Shown here piece after piece: positions 20,701 to 32,060 of a DNA stretch of 64,000 nucleotides. Source of the stretch: Corythucha ciliata (Eukaryota > Arthropoda > Insecta > Hemiptera > Tingidae); NCBI GenBank assembly GCA_038030265.1, contig CM075939.1, forward strand, positions 22,921,253 to 22,985,252, read 5' to 3'. How positions within the stretch are numbered: the stretch's first letter is position 1; every line of letters begins with the position of its first letter. The notes under the pieces were generated by a model. The model did not search any database and had not been told where the DNA came from. It worked only from the letters and a program-made list of their open reading frames with translations. A program made the position numbers and the translations under genes.

Positions 20701-23700
20701 GAACCAATTTCAGTTTTACCTGCAATGCTTAGGTAAAATGGAGAGAAGAAACCGAGGATATTACCTACATCATTCAGAGCTGCTGAATTGCAAGTTGCTG
20801 GCCTTCTTTTCTGTGGCAGTGGACCCAGGGCTAGCCAGCCACGGCAGCATCTAAAGTGTGGCAAAATTACATCACACTCTTGGGAAATTACATCAAACTT
20901 GGCCAAAAACCTGCGGAATTGTGAATTCCGGGTCTAATTATATCGGTGGCAGTTTTTGGTATTTTTTGTTACCGTGAAATTGCCAGTTCCTGTCCTTTAT
21001 TTTTGCGAAATTTCGAGTTTCAACGACCTTTCTTAGTGACCACCAACTCCAAAAGCACTCGAATCCCGACGAACAACAGAACAACATTAACGTTTAACAT
21101 TTCGAAGGCAGTTTACTGGCCGAATATTCGCGATATTGAAGGTTGCTTTATAAAATAATTCGATTGCTTAGTTGGGCGGTCTTCATTTTCGCGAAATTGG
21201 AAGTTTCTGTTAAGCTAGCCTGGCGACGTCAGCGCTTCAAGCTCGATAAATAGGCACCAAGTTACAGCATTTCGTGGGCAACTTTCCGTGAAATTAGAAG
21301 TTTCCTGGCTGAATATTTGTGACATTGCAAGTTTCAGGACCTTGCGCGAGTTATTGGGCGCGAACCCTGGGCAAGCCGTCTCCGACTGCGTCCATAACTG
21401 CGTCCATGAGTTTGAACGTATTCACGTTATTGAACATAGTTTCCTGGAAATTGACCGTTTAGGGTCTTGATTAAAGCAAATTTTCAGGTTCAAGACCATT
21501 TTCGTAGTGGTGGAACCCAGGCCAGAGCCTGAGTCCGACGATTGTCCATAAAGTTGGAACGTTTCGGGTCTTCAATTCAGCAAAATTGCAAGTTCTGGGT
21601 CTTAATTTTGGAGAAATTGCAAGTTTCGGTGCTAAATCTCCGTGAAATGAGTTTTTTGTGGACTCGGACCCCAGGCTAGCCGGCCACGACGGCGTCGTAG
21701 CCTGGCAAGGCCCATACTGAAAATTTTGTTGGCAAATATCTGTGAAAAATCCGTGCATAACTTTCGCGACATTGCCAGTTTCAGGGTCAATTTTTTAAAA
21801 AGTCGTATACCCTGGGCTAGCCGTCTTCTTACTGGACGATACGTCCATACTCTCTCACATTTAGAGATAAATAACTAAATTACAAGTTTTGTCGCTGAAT
21901 GCCCGTGAAATTGAAAGTGTTGGGTCTTCTAGTGCTAATTTTGCACAGCGCCTTGTTGTTCAAGCAAAATAGCAAATTTTGGGACCTTTTTTGCTGCGAC
22001 GGATCATTTGCAAGATTCGGAGAGAAATTGAATTTCCAGGTACCCGGGATGACGAGCCACTCAATCAATTGGGAGTGTGGGGTGCAGCAACTACTAAATT
22101 AAACTTCCAAGGTTAGAAATTTCCTGGCTTTAATTGCCATGAAATTATAATTTTCAACGATCTGCCAATGGCAGGAGCTGAGGCGGGAGCTCTGTAATGG
22201 CTGAGGAGTGAGGAACCATTCTGGGCGTCGATTCATGAGATCAACCCTTGCATCCAAGCTTTAAAATTTCCAGGGCGTCGGCTCATTTTGACCAGCAATT
22301 TCTTGGCTCTGCCTATTTTTAAAAAGAAGATTCCGCAGGTTTGGCACATTCGAAAAGCCAATTTGGCGGGTCCGGTTTCTTCAAAAATGAAATTTCGTGG
22401 GCTTTACTCGCCCGAAATCCAATTTCGCAGGGCTGGTTCGTTTTAAATACAAAATTCTGTCGGGGTCAGCCCTCTCAACGCTTATTTTGCTTATCTCAGA
22501 AATAATATCAGAAGCCACTTCATCTTTTACCTGGAAATTTCACGTTCCCCATTCGACTCGAGCACGTAGCCAGGAGGGAGCAAGGGTGGGCAGCTGCTCA
22601 CCCTTCTTCAACTCGTCTATGTTCGAAACCTGCTGCACTCGGAAACCGTCCATCATTTTTTTAATTTTCCGTAAAGTCGCTTCACGGCTAGGATTAAGAA
22701 AAACGCTCATTCCCAACTTAATGAGAAAAATAGCAGCCTAATTACTTCACATGGAGCTAAATATCTGCGAAATTGTAAGTTTCGGGTCTAAATATCCGTG
22801 AAATTGCCAGTTGCGGGTCCAATAACCGGATTTTTGTTTTTTCTAAATTGATAGTGAAGCCCGGGCTAGCCTCCAACGATAGCCCTCTGACGAAAATCGC
22901 AAAATTACAACATTTCGAAGGAAACCTCAACGAAATTGGGCGCTGTGGATGCCGGGACTACCCGACTGAGCTCAAAGCCTGCCCAATATAGCCATGAAAT
23001 TTCATCTCTCGGAGTCAAAAACAGCGAAATTGCAAGTTTCGAGTCTTAATACATTCTTGCGCAAATGAAAGTTTCGTGTCTTAATGTTAGCAAAATTCCT
23101 ATTTAGGCACCGCAGAAATCGTTCCTCGTAGTTCGTAGAAATTGCTAGTTTCAGGGCTAAATATCCGTAAAATTGGAAGTTTGCAACAGCCCACGGGCTA
23201 GCCGGCTAAGGCGGGCGCGTCGTAGGTGCTCCCCGTCCCTACTGACATAATTGCAATATTATTGGCCCTGACTAGTGGTCGAAAATTCATGACATTGCGA
23301 GTTTCACTTCTTAATTTCAGTGAAATTGTGCACTTCGTCCCCTTTTTACTTCCATGTTAAAAAGGTAAAGAAAGTATAGTGGTTTTTTGAGGGTGCGGAC
23401 CCTGTTACGGTGTTTTGACGAAATTGAAAGTTTTGGGTCTTAATTTAAGCAAAATTGCAAGTTCAGGGCCTTATTTTAAGCAAATTACCAAGTTTTGGAG
23501 CATTTTTCGTGGTGGCGGTTCCAATAGAGGCTAGCCGGCTTTAACAGAGCCCGGAGCCTGACTATTACCCAGGAAATTGGAACTTCCATGGCCGAATACT
23601 CGTGGCAAAGCGAATTTCGGGTCTTAATTCCTTGGAAAATATAAGTTTAGGTTCTTGATTTATATTTTAAGCAAATTGCAAGATTCGGAGCCTTTTCTGT

Positions 23701-24170
23701 GACGGCGAAACTCTGCCTAGCCAGCCTTATCAGCGCAAAGCCTCACGAATTCCGATGAAGTTGGAATTTTCCTGGCTGAATATCCGCGAGATAGGCATTT
23801 TTGTGCCTTAATTTCAGTGATAGCGATTTCCATTCGACACACACTTCACAAGTGTAGTGCCGCGTCCTCTCCATAAACATATGTTTCAATTCAGAGCAGA
23901 CGGGTGGAAATACTTACACGTCACGAGTGTATTGTATTGCATTGAATGGAAAACGCTATGAAATTGCCACGTTATAGTCTTAATGCAAGCAAAATTGCCA
24001 GTTTTTGAGCCTATTTTTGTGGCGGCAGACCCCAGGCTAGCCGTTACCAAAGAATATCAAAAGCTCAAGAGTAGCCGTTTCCTGACTGTATATCAGCGTG
24101 ATTGCAAGTTTCGGGTCCTATTTTAGGAGAAATTGCAAATTTTTGGACTTTTTTTGTGGCACTGGACGAC
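20700..24170 (+). repeat. Family C ~31-bp repeat with interspersed GGCTAGCC blocks
   Basis: Degenerate units GAAATTGCAAGTTTCGGGTC followed by TTAAT or TAAATATCCGT, spaced about 31 bp when adjacent. At irregular intervals a GC-rich block containing CCAGGCTAGCCGGC or a variant interrupts them (near 20826, 21520, 21664, 21808, 22858, 23200, 23527, 23708 and 24028), often preceded by TTTTTGTGGCGGCGGA-like sequence. Family A units intrude at 22280-22480 and family B at about 22670-22745. The open frames at 20946-21158, 21899-22102 and 22397-22741 show only repeat-derived peptides. Confidence 0.6.
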
Positions 24171-25680
24171 CGGTTTCCGGGCGGGGGACCAGACCGGTGG
24201 TCCAGAGCGAGGTAGGAGCGCCCTAACCTCCATGGACCCTCGCCCCTTCCCTATCATTATCCAACGCGTTCATTGTTGAGACCAAAGTTGTATAGATACA
24301 ATCTATACAACTTTGGTTGAGACGATTACGCTTGAGGCTCAAGGGAATGCGAAAAGCTGGCCACTCTTCTCTCTTGAGCTCTAGCTACGGCAATGTTTCA
24401 ACTTACTTGAAAAATAGGATACTGCTGAGTTTGCTAAATTTCCTGGAGATTGAAACAAGACGTTTAAATCCAGGAATGGTGCAGAAATAAGACGAGAAAA
24501 TTGATTTCCCGTTGTAGGCCAATGCATGATTGTAGAGGGCCGAGGAATCATTCGTGGTACAGCTATCCCTTCAACAGCCCATAGGTAAAAGTTGAATGAA
24601 ATCTCTCGAAAGACTATCCACAACAATAGTAGACTACGTCTTATCCGCGATTATTAGGTGGTGGAGCGGGGTTAAACCCCTAAAACCCACCACTGGCTGA
24701 CATTACGTCAATAGAATTATTGTGTTGTAGTAGCAGTTGAATGAATGAATGCTAATAATAGGTCTGTTCCTGTTCCAACAGTGTGTTTGGAACATGTTCG
24801 GACCAGTCAATCACGTTCATTGGTTGGTTCCATGGCAACTTTGTTCCGAACATGTTTTTCGATAATTTAAGAAATTAAATTATTGTGAACATTTCGTGCT
24901 TTTCGTTTATTTGTGTGAAATGCACTATTTTGAAGTTATGGAAAGCAGACTGAAAATATGTAAATAATGACACTCCGTAATTTCTGGTGGGGGGGGGGGC
25001 TTCTCCAGGGTCCTTAATTGCTTTAATGAGCACATTAATGGAAAAAAAGTGTTTGATGGGCAGATCTCTTAAAAATACTCCAAGTGCTCTTCAGCGTTTG
25101 GACCGTACACTGTAGTGTGCACCAAAAAATTCGATCGAAAGTGAACAGTTTTCATTCACTAAAATGAAGCATTGTTCTAGTTACTGAAGTTTTAGGAACC
25201 AAAATTATTTAGTTTCGGGGACGAAGGCGCGCGAGCTTGAAGTCTTTATGTGCATCCTCTCATTTCTGTGGTGAGATTGGTGTTGAATGAAACCACACGC
25301 TTTGGGGTGGATTCTCTGGCTGGTAATTGAAGGAGCGGCTTGAGGGGCTTTTAATGACTTGTTACCTACGCGAAACGATTTACCTGTGATTCCTCCTCAT
25401 CTGGATCTCTTTCCAAATTTTGATGTTTTTCTTGTACACTTGAACTCGATATCAATTGGTTTTGGTAAATGAACGCACAGTGTATGAATGTTATTCAAGA
25501 ATAAGCACATATTTGTCTGTACTTTCGTTGTCTGTCCGTCGTGTTTCGTATTCCGTACCGAACGAAAATCGTTTGTTTATTACAATAACCTATCCCTACC
25601 CCCTTCCCTGAACGACAAACGAACATGAATGAGAGTTTCTAATTCAATGGAATAACCAAAGTATTTCTGGTTTTTGATTA
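24171..25680. other. Upstream region of UBE2L3-like gene, with a small palindrome
   Basis: 24281-24317 is a perfect palindrome (17-bp arms ACCAAAGTTGTATAGAT, 3-bp loop) flanked by TTGAG on both sides. An inverted pair AACATGTTCGGAC / GTTCCGAACATGTT lies at about 24805-24858. The sequence just before 25682 (TTTTTGATTACAG) could be a 3' splice site for a 5' UTR exon. No coding region recognised; poly-G of 11 at about 24989-24999. Confidence 0.4.
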
Positions 25681-25698
25681 CAGCCGAGTACTGTTTGA

Positions 25699-26163
25699 AT
25701 GGCCGCGATTCGACGGTTGCACAAGGAGTTAGCTGACGTCAAAGAATCATGCAAAGCGATTTTCAAAGAGGTGACTCCAACGGAGACCAACATGTACCAT
25801 TGGACGGGTCTCATTCTTCCAACGGAGCCACCATTCAACAAGGGAGCGTTTCGCATTGAAATCACCTTTCCCATCGAGTTTCCGTTCCGTCCACCTAAAG
25901 TCATCTTTCGAACGCGTATCTATCATCCGAATGTTGACGAAAAGGGTCAAATTTGCCTGCCCATCGTTTCTTCGGATCACTGGAAGCCGGCCACTAAAAT
26001 AGAACAGGTCATACAAGTACTGGTGGCTCTCATCGACCATCCTGAGCCGGACCATGCTCTTCGGGCTGAATTGGCCGAAGAGTTTAGAACGAATCCGAAA
26101 TTGTTCGCCAGGCGAGCTGAAGAGTTTACAAAGAAATTCGCCGAAAGGCGTCCCCCTGATTAA
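25699..26163 (+). CDS. UBE2L3: UBE2L3/UbcH7-like E2 ubiquitin-conjugating enzyme
   Basis: A complete 154-residue UBC-fold protein, the usual length of UBE2L3. It accepts ubiquitin from E1 and passes it to HECT and RBR ligases such as parkin. The HPN motif is in IYHPNVDEKG (75-84), the catalytic Cys86 is in GQICLP, and Pro88 and His119 are present; the last two residues explain why this subfamily reacts with cysteine rather than lysine. Phe63 and the 96-100 loop (KPATK) used for ligase binding are also kept. The coding region has no intron, and identity to the highly conserved animal UBE2L3 looks unusually low for this family (for example VKESCKAIFKEVTPTETNMY near the N-terminus), so it may be a retroposed or diverged paralogue. 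The start is the first ATG, 17 bases after a possible splice acceptor. A poly(A) signal lies 15 bases after the stop. Confidence 0.93.
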   Translation: MAAIRRLHKELADVKESCKAIFKEVTPTETNMYHWTGLILPTEPPFNKGAFRIEITFPIEFPFRPPKVIFRTRIYHPNVDEKGQICLPIVSSDHWKPATKIEQVIQVLVALIDHPEPDHALRAELAEEFRTNPKLFARRAEEFTKKFAERRPPD

Positions 26164-26178
26164 ATAACAGTATATAGG

Positions 26179-26184
26179 AATAAA
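26179..26184 (+). promoter_or_regulatory. Poly(A) signal of the UBE2L3-like gene
   Basis: AATAAA 15 bases downstream of the TAA stop. Cleavage 10-30 bases further would place the mRNA end at about 26195-26215. Confidence 0.6.
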
Positions 26185-26192
26185 CTTCATGT

Positions 26193-26203
26193 TTTATTTT
26201 ATT
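26193..26203 (-). promoter_or_regulatory. Two poly(A) signals of the PGPEP1 gene
   Basis: TTTATT occurs at 26193-26198 and 26198-26203 on the plus strand, i.e. overlapping AATAAA on the minus strand about 30 bases after the PGPEP1 stop. The predicted cleavage site falls inside the 3' UTR or stop region of the convergent UBE2L3-like gene. Confidence 0.5.
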
Positions 26204-26231
26204 CTACTAGGTATATCAATTTATAAAAGCA

Positions 26232-26973
26232 TTATAAGTTTTGATTTTCCTGTTTTATTTGAGTAACGAGCTGCGTTATAATGCTTCTCAAAACTCCTAC
26301 TTTTGAAGAAAATGGTGTTTTACACTCAGGAGCGGGGATGTGAACAAAAATAGTTCGCTTAGGGTCTCGAGCGAGAGACATGTAGTACGTATAACCGCAC
26401 AAATATCTGTACAAAAAAGGAAGAAAATTGTGATCAGTAGTCAAATGCTTCGGATGCATTCTGAGGACCAGTCACCTGCCGGGGTCATCCGATATTTTGG
26501 CTGGGATCCCATGCGTGTCAATGTTGGTCAGTAATGAATTGAAGTCTAACTTTGAGCAAATAATATCCTCGTCTCCGCAGGGGCACTGTTGTGTATCTGG
26601 ATGCTTTCCATCGACGTCAGCGAGTTGATAGTTCAGCCTAAATGATCGATCCTCAAGTTTTACGCTATCTTCACAGTGAATGCCCACATGAATCACTAGC
26701 TAATAATGCACAATGAAAAGTTGGTAATTAGATTTGGGTAAGGTTAGAATAACTTACATCAGGCTGGTATCTGGACCACAACTCTTGTACAGCCAGTTCA
26801 GCTTGATCGTAGCTGACTGGGATCTCTTTGAGAACGAGCTTGATGCCGAGTTCTCTCTCAAGGGCATCTCCGTCGAGTGCCTGAAGGGCAGCCCACGAGT
26901 CATTGGTCGCATGGTGTCTGAAAGGACCGAAACCTGTAGCGATTACAGTCAAGACTCTGTCCTCCGAAGCCAT
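26232..26973 (-). CDS. PGPEP1: Pyroglutamyl-peptidase I (3 exons)
   Basis: A cytosolic cysteine peptidase (family C15) that removes N-terminal pyroglutamate from peptides. Exons: 26973-26758, 26699-26476, 26406-26232; introns of 58 and 69 nt have GTAAGT...TTAG and GTGACT...ACAG borders. The joined product is 204 residues, close to the family's ~209. Seen: the N-terminal VIATGFGPFRHHATNDSW motif; LVIHVG across intron 1; the likely catalytic Glu in SVKLED; the nucleophile Cys in GRYLCGYTYY, whose Arg codon is split by intron 2; and the His in FVHIPA. The GVSG segment after LVIHVG is replaced by GIHC, and the middle region is divergent. ATG 26973 (MASEDRV) fits the family start better than the in-frame ATG at 26991. 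Same strand as TMEM165 upstream; convergent with the UBE2L3-like gene, stops about 70 bases apart. Confidence 0.92.
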
Positions 26974-27281
26974 GTTTAGGTCTGGGTACACATTTTAAAA
27001 TAAAAGTATGATGAAAGCTTGGTAGAGGGGTCTGTTTGATTTTGTAATCTCTTGAGTATTTTTAACATGGTGATTAACGATATTTACATACAACTTTTTA
27101 CAATTTAAAAAAATACGTGATGCAAACAATAACTGTACAATCAAGAACAGAAAAATCCTATAGAATAAAATGACAGCTTTTTAACAAAACCATTTTAGCA
27201 CGCTTTACGCGAATAATACTGGCCACTTTTGTCCCTTCTTCCGGCTTTCAGCCCACTCAAATGAACTATTTTAGGACCTCT

Positions 27282-28204
27282 TTAGGCATTCGGATCAAAA
27301 AACAGCGCGGAAAACGCAAAAACTAGAAAAACACAGCCTCCAATTATTGTCACAGTCCTCACAGAAATTTTTTGAGCGATAATTCGACCGCCCAAAACGG
27401 CCATGCCGGTACAGATGGAATGACCGATGACAGCACCCAGAGTGACACCCGTAAAGTCCTCTCGAGCAGCCAAGACAACCGTAGCTAGCTGCGACCTATA
27501 AGTCGAAATTTAGTTAGACCTACATACTGGCAACGAAACAAAGGACACAAAACTCACCTATCACCCCATTCAGCTAGAAAAGTCATGGTAAACGCCTGAA
27601 GAAAGACTCGCGAACTGGTCCAAAATTGTTTCTCTCGGCCAGCTTCCAAGTCAATTTCCAGGGCTTCATCCTTCTTGCGCAGCTCGGTGGATACTTCATC
27701 GAATTCTTCCTGGCCCTCGTTCGGTCGCATTTTAAGGCCATCCCTTAGCATTTTCAAGCCGGCTAGAGCAAACAGAGCGGTGGACACATAGTAGGTGACC
27801 GTTCTGGGAACCCAGGTGACGAGCCAACCAAATACAACCGAGAGAACTGTCATGACGATGAGTGCGAATATTGCTCCACTGAATACGACAACTCGTGAGT
27901 GTCTCATAGCCATGATGCAGGCGATAAAAAAAGTCTTGTCACCAATTTCCGACACGATTATAACGGAAAAAGAAGCGACAAACCCGTGGACAAAGCCAAG
28001 TTGAATGGGTGGATCAACCGTGCTTACCGTCGGATCGCTCGACGACGCCACTGCCAACGGTGGTGCGTTCGTGGGAGGCGGGTCACCTCCGTCATTCTCG
28101 TCAAGTTTGTCGAAATTTTCGGCCAACACTCCAAAGCCCCCTTTCAGTATCACAAAGGCCAAGCAAAGCGCGTGTACTAGAATCCTCAACCGCGACGACG
28201 CCAT
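27282..28204 (-). CDS. TMEM165: TMEM165/GDT1-family Golgi Mn2+/Ca2+-H+ transporter (2 exons)
   Basis: A multi-pass membrane protein of the UPF0016/GDT1 family, which in animals supplies manganese to Golgi glycosyltransferases. Exon 1 is 28204-27558 and exon 2 is 27495-27282, separated by a 62-nt GTGAGT...TATAG intron that splits an Arg codon; the product is 286 residues (human ~324). A signal peptide is likely at residues 1-28 (MASSRLRILVHALCLAFVIL...). A proline/serine-rich lumenal stretch (about 40-66) precedes the first transmembrane bundle. Both diagnostic acidic motifs are intact: SEIGDKT at 85-91 and AEWGDRS at 211-217, the second completed only after splicing. A charged cytosolic loop (about 160-195) separates the two halves, as usual. 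The gene ends with FFDPNA and a stop at 27282-27284. Its upstream neighbour, UBR3, is divergent and 8.4 kb away. Confidence 0.94.
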
Positions 28205-29820
28205 AGCGTTGTACGGCGTTGATGCCCCCGAGTCAACTGAACCCGATCAATTATCCATCGCTCATTCCATTATCCAAAAATAAAAACTGAGTAATATCAC
28301 GACCGAAAAGAGATGAAAACGTGAGAAAACACCGAAGGAGCTGATGTCAGCCAGCTGAAAAATGATAAGACTCTAATATCGCGATTCGGAGGTGACACGC
28401 GCCACGTTTAGTTCTAAAAAGTTTAAAACCTTCAAATGGGTACTGTGTCTAAACCTTTCCTGCGATTTTAGTAGAAAAAAAGTTCCAAGGACAAAACAAG
28501 GAAAATGAAAGAATCTATTAGTACAACACTACAAAGCATTATTGATTAGGCGAATAAGTAGTTCTTATCTGCATTTACGCTGTAATTGTAACAATAACTT
28601 TTGCAAAACGCTGCAAAGAAACGACACATTTATGTTTTTTATTGATTACCTGGAAAAGTGAGAAATTATTTCTCCCAAATCGGAATAAATATCCCAACAA
28701 GGATCGAAGTCGTAGTCAAGTGATGCCGGTTGGTTACAAATTCCACCCCTACGAAATGGAGGCAATGAAATCAACAAGTATTTGGCCTCTATGAGTAAAA
28801 TAACTTCCATAATTATTTTGTTTTTGTAGAACTTGTCATGTGTCTTGATAAATGTCCACGCTAGATATCGCAGGGGGTTTAAATTGAAAAACAGAAATAT
28901 CAAGATTTTTTCCACCTCTGGAGTGGAAGGATGAGGTCGTGTAATTTTGGTTTATCCAGATCTGGTAGCGGTGATTTTTCCACTAGGGTCCACTGTCAAT
29001 TAATTTTGATTGAGAGGTCGAGTTTGAGTTGTGCTATGCTATATGTGTCTGTGGAGCCTATGCAACCCAAAAAATAATTTATTCCTTGGAAAAATGAAGC
29101 ATTTCGATAGGTGATAGGTTGCACAGACGCAGCAGAGTGGTTTGAGAACGGGGTCTAAAACGGCAAATGAGAAAGTGTCCATAAGAATAATATGTCACAG
29201 TTGGATCACCATTATGATTTATCATCATTTTTATGCTCTGCATTAATAGCAATGGGCAGTCAAAACACGGGGGGGGGGGGGCGGTCCGTCGCCATCCATC
29301 GACGCTGCGGGGGGAAAGCTCAAAAAGTCTTTAGGGGGATGATGCTAAAAAATTTCTTGATTAGGGTGTGCTCAAGCGTGGTCACAGCGAGGGGGAATAA
29401 TCCAGGGTTTAGCAAAACACAGCATAGTGCTTATTTTGTTAATTTGCTAGCAAGCATCAGCTATGGCTCTAAGTGCAACTATAGGGATTTTCTCGGGGGA
29501 GGGGGAGCACGACCATGGGTAACAAGGGAAGCAAATCTTCTATTACATACTATATCCCCCCCTATGGAAAAGGGGAAAGCTTTGTTCAGCTGTTCGTTCA
29601 CCATTCTCATCAAAACCGGGTGACTCACCACCCACCCACTCAAGTTTCGGGGGATTAGTTGCCAAGTGGCGTAGGTAGGAATTTGTCCTGGGGGGGGGGG
29701 ATCAGATTGAAATCTCTTAAGGGGGAGGGGAGGGGGGTAATTTCACATTTTAACCATCATTCCACCCAGCCAGCACACTCTTGAATCTGGACATCTTGCT
29801 GGCCTCATCATAGCCTCAAT
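28205..29820. other. Upstream region of TMEM165, no gene recognised
   Basis: A probable promoter and 5' UTR lie next to 28204. A MITE Y-like arm is at about 29035-29150 (GTCTGTGGAGCCTATGCAACC...). Two poly-G tracts (about 29269-29281 and 29690-29700) fall inside an open frame at 29192-29623 that shows no protein family features. Confidence 0.4.
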
Positions 29821-30390
29821 CTCTCAGTTAAGGGCGATTTTTTGACTCTACCCGCAAATTAGCGCTTTTCTTAATTTTGGCCGAGTGTATCGTTCTTCTC
29901 AATTTCAGCCGCAGATTAGCGGTTTTGCCCCCCCCCCCCACCCATAGCCATGAATTTGCGCATTTTCTCAACTTTAGCAGCAAAGTATCGTTTTTATCCC
30001 GTGAGCGACGTTTCTTAATTATCCACGGGTTTTGGCGTTTTCCTCAATTTTAGCAGCATATTACCGATTTAAAAAAAATGTTTACCAGGGGATTAGCACT
30101 TTTCTCAGTTTCAGCTGGAAATTAACGTTTATCTCAAGTGTTTTCCCCAATATTAGCCACAAAATAGGGGGAATTTCACGAATTAGGATTTTTTGGCTCA
30201 CCATACGCAATGAATGAGCGATTTTTCTCAGTTTACTCGCGAATTAGCGGTTTCTTCACCTATTGCCATAAATTGGCGCTTTTTTTCAATTTCAGCCTGA
30301 AAAGTTGCCTTCAGAATCTGCAAATTGGCGTATACGCGTATCCATTATCTGTAGGCGATATCGTGGAGACTAAGGTGATTGAAAGAACGC

Positions 30391-30445
30391 AGTATTATTT
30401 GTCTCTCCACTTTCGTTGGAACGAAAGTGGAGAGACAAATAACAC
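30391..30445. repeat. Short perfect hairpin in the B array
   Basis: GTCTCTCCACTTTCGTT and its inverse AACGAAAGTGGAGAGAC, with about 25-bp arms and almost no loop. TATACGCGTAT occurs on both outer sides (about 30330 and 30449), suggesting a larger inverted element of about 130 bp. Confidence 0.6.
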
Positions 30446-30579
30446 TGTATACGCGTATATTCAGTTTTTGGCGCAAATAAGAATTTTTCTCAATTTCAAC
30501 AGCGAATTAGCGCTTTTTTAAAAATTGTAGCGGCGACGCGTCGTAGCGTTTCAAACCTGTGAATTAGCGAATTTTCTCA

Positions 30580-30720
30580 ATGCATGCATGAAACTGCAGC
30601 CGTAGGAGCCTACGTTACGTTGTCCGTCTTCCCTCGTTGAGGTGCGTTAGAAACGAACGCACCTCAACGAGGGAAGACAGACAACGTAGGCTCCTACGGC
30701 TACAGTTTCATGCATGCATT
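30580..30720. mobile_element. Near-perfect 140-bp foldback MITE
   Basis: Left arm ATGCATGCATGAAACTGCAG through GAGGTGCGTT and right arm AACGCACCTC through CAGTTTCATGCATGCAT. Arms are about 65 bp with three or four mismatches and a loop of a few bases. It is inserted in the family B array. Confidence 0.65.
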
Positions 30721-31619
30721 ACCTACTAACCCTCGTAGTCTAAGCGACCATACTAACAATATCAATTTTCTCAATTTCAGTCACAAATTGGCGTCGCCAA
30801 TTTTAGCTGTAAATTGGCGATTTTTCCCATTTTTAGCCACGAATTAGCAATTTTCTCAGTTTTTAGGCTTAAAATTAACCTTTCTCTTAATTTTGACCAA
30901 GCTATTTATTTTATTTTCTAAATATTGCCCGCAACTTTGCGGTTTTTCACATTTTACCACCGCATTAGTAATTTTACATAACTTTTATAGGTATAGATTA
31001 TTGCTTCTTTTCAGTTCTAGCCGTGAATTAGCGTATTATTTAACATTGTACTACAGCTATGCATGAATTTGCCATTTTTCTGAATTTTAGCTACAAAAAT
31101 GTCTTCAGAAGGTGAGATTTTAAATTATAAATGTAAATTTTTTTTTTCAAACCAAAAAATTTACATCTATCCATCCATTTCTGTCAAAAAATCATAATTT
31201 TTAAATTATGAATTTCACGGCACTTAATTCGAGAATTAGTTATGTTTCTCAATTTTAGCTGCGAATTTTCGCTTTTTCTAATTTTTTTCTAAATTTGCCA
31301 CAAAATTGAAGTTTTGTTAAAATAGACAGCGCAATGAAATGGATGTCCATTTCACGAAGTGGCTCCACTTGCCGTAATTTCAAAAATTCACGACATCTGG
31401 ACCAAAAAAAAGTCCATTTCTTGAAAAGGAAATCGCGTTTGTCCAGTTGCTAATATTAAGCGTCCTTACTGCAACTGGATGCACTACGTATCGTGAAATA
31501 TGGATGAGCGAGGAATCTCAGATGCTGAAACGAGAAGCTGTCGGAGCTCACTCTGGTGGACAGGGGTTTAAAAAGTGCTCCCGGTGGCTTCAAGGCTGAC
31601 AGGCTGACAGCCGTTGCCA

Positions 31620-32060
31620 CAGTAGCCTACCTTGTGCTAACACATAAAATCAAATTTCGAATTTGTTGTACGTATTTTTCAAAAGAACACGTCATTTTCT
31701 ATCGATTTGGCTCTCAAAAAAAGAAAAGTGCGGTCGATGCGTTAAACAACTTTGTACAATTTCTTTATGGCCGACTTGTAGACGACAATAGACGATAATA
31801 GTAGAAAAGTTTTAGGCATTTTTTTGGATTATAAAAAAAGCTTTCGACTCTGTTAATATCAACATGTTACTTATGAAGCTAGAAAATAGTTGGGTAAGAA
31901 GACTTGCAAATGGTATAATACGGGACTTTCTAACTGGCCAAATGTATAGGGTACGTATATGAAAAATTCCTACGGGCAAAATATTCCATCCAATTATGGT
32001 CTTCCTCGGGGCACCATGTTAGGACCCATACTATTTTTAGTACACAAGGTGTTTGGTAAG
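31620..32060 (+). pseudogene. Reverse transcriptase fragment of a second non-LTR element
   Basis: Reads FGSQKKKSAVDALNNFVQFL (about 31707), then after stops KKAFDSVNINMLLMKLENSW (motif A region, about 31834), and after another shift YGLPRGTMLGPILFLV (motif B, about 31992-32042). The order and spacing are those of a non-LTR RT palm domain. No YxDD motif follows; at about 32050 the sequence passes into unrelated foldback-like DNA. This family is distinct from the element at 9556. Confidence 0.7.

Larger units (their letters stand above)
29830..31320 (+). repeat. Family B ~30-bp tandem array, forward
   Basis: Dozens of degenerate units approximating GCGAATTAGCGATTTTTCTC followed by AATTTTAGCC. 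Where neighbouring units are well preserved the period is 30 bp. The array is interrupted by hairpins at 30391-30445 and 30580-30720. Confidence 0.7.

Noticed and set aside
25747..26190. 147-codon minus-strand frame opposite the UBE2L3-like gene
   Set aside because: Antisense shadow of a well-supported coding region.
29192..29623. 143-codon plus-strand open frame
   Set aside because: It spans a 13-base poly-G tract and low-complexity GC-rich sequence. No domain, no splice context, no conserved motif.
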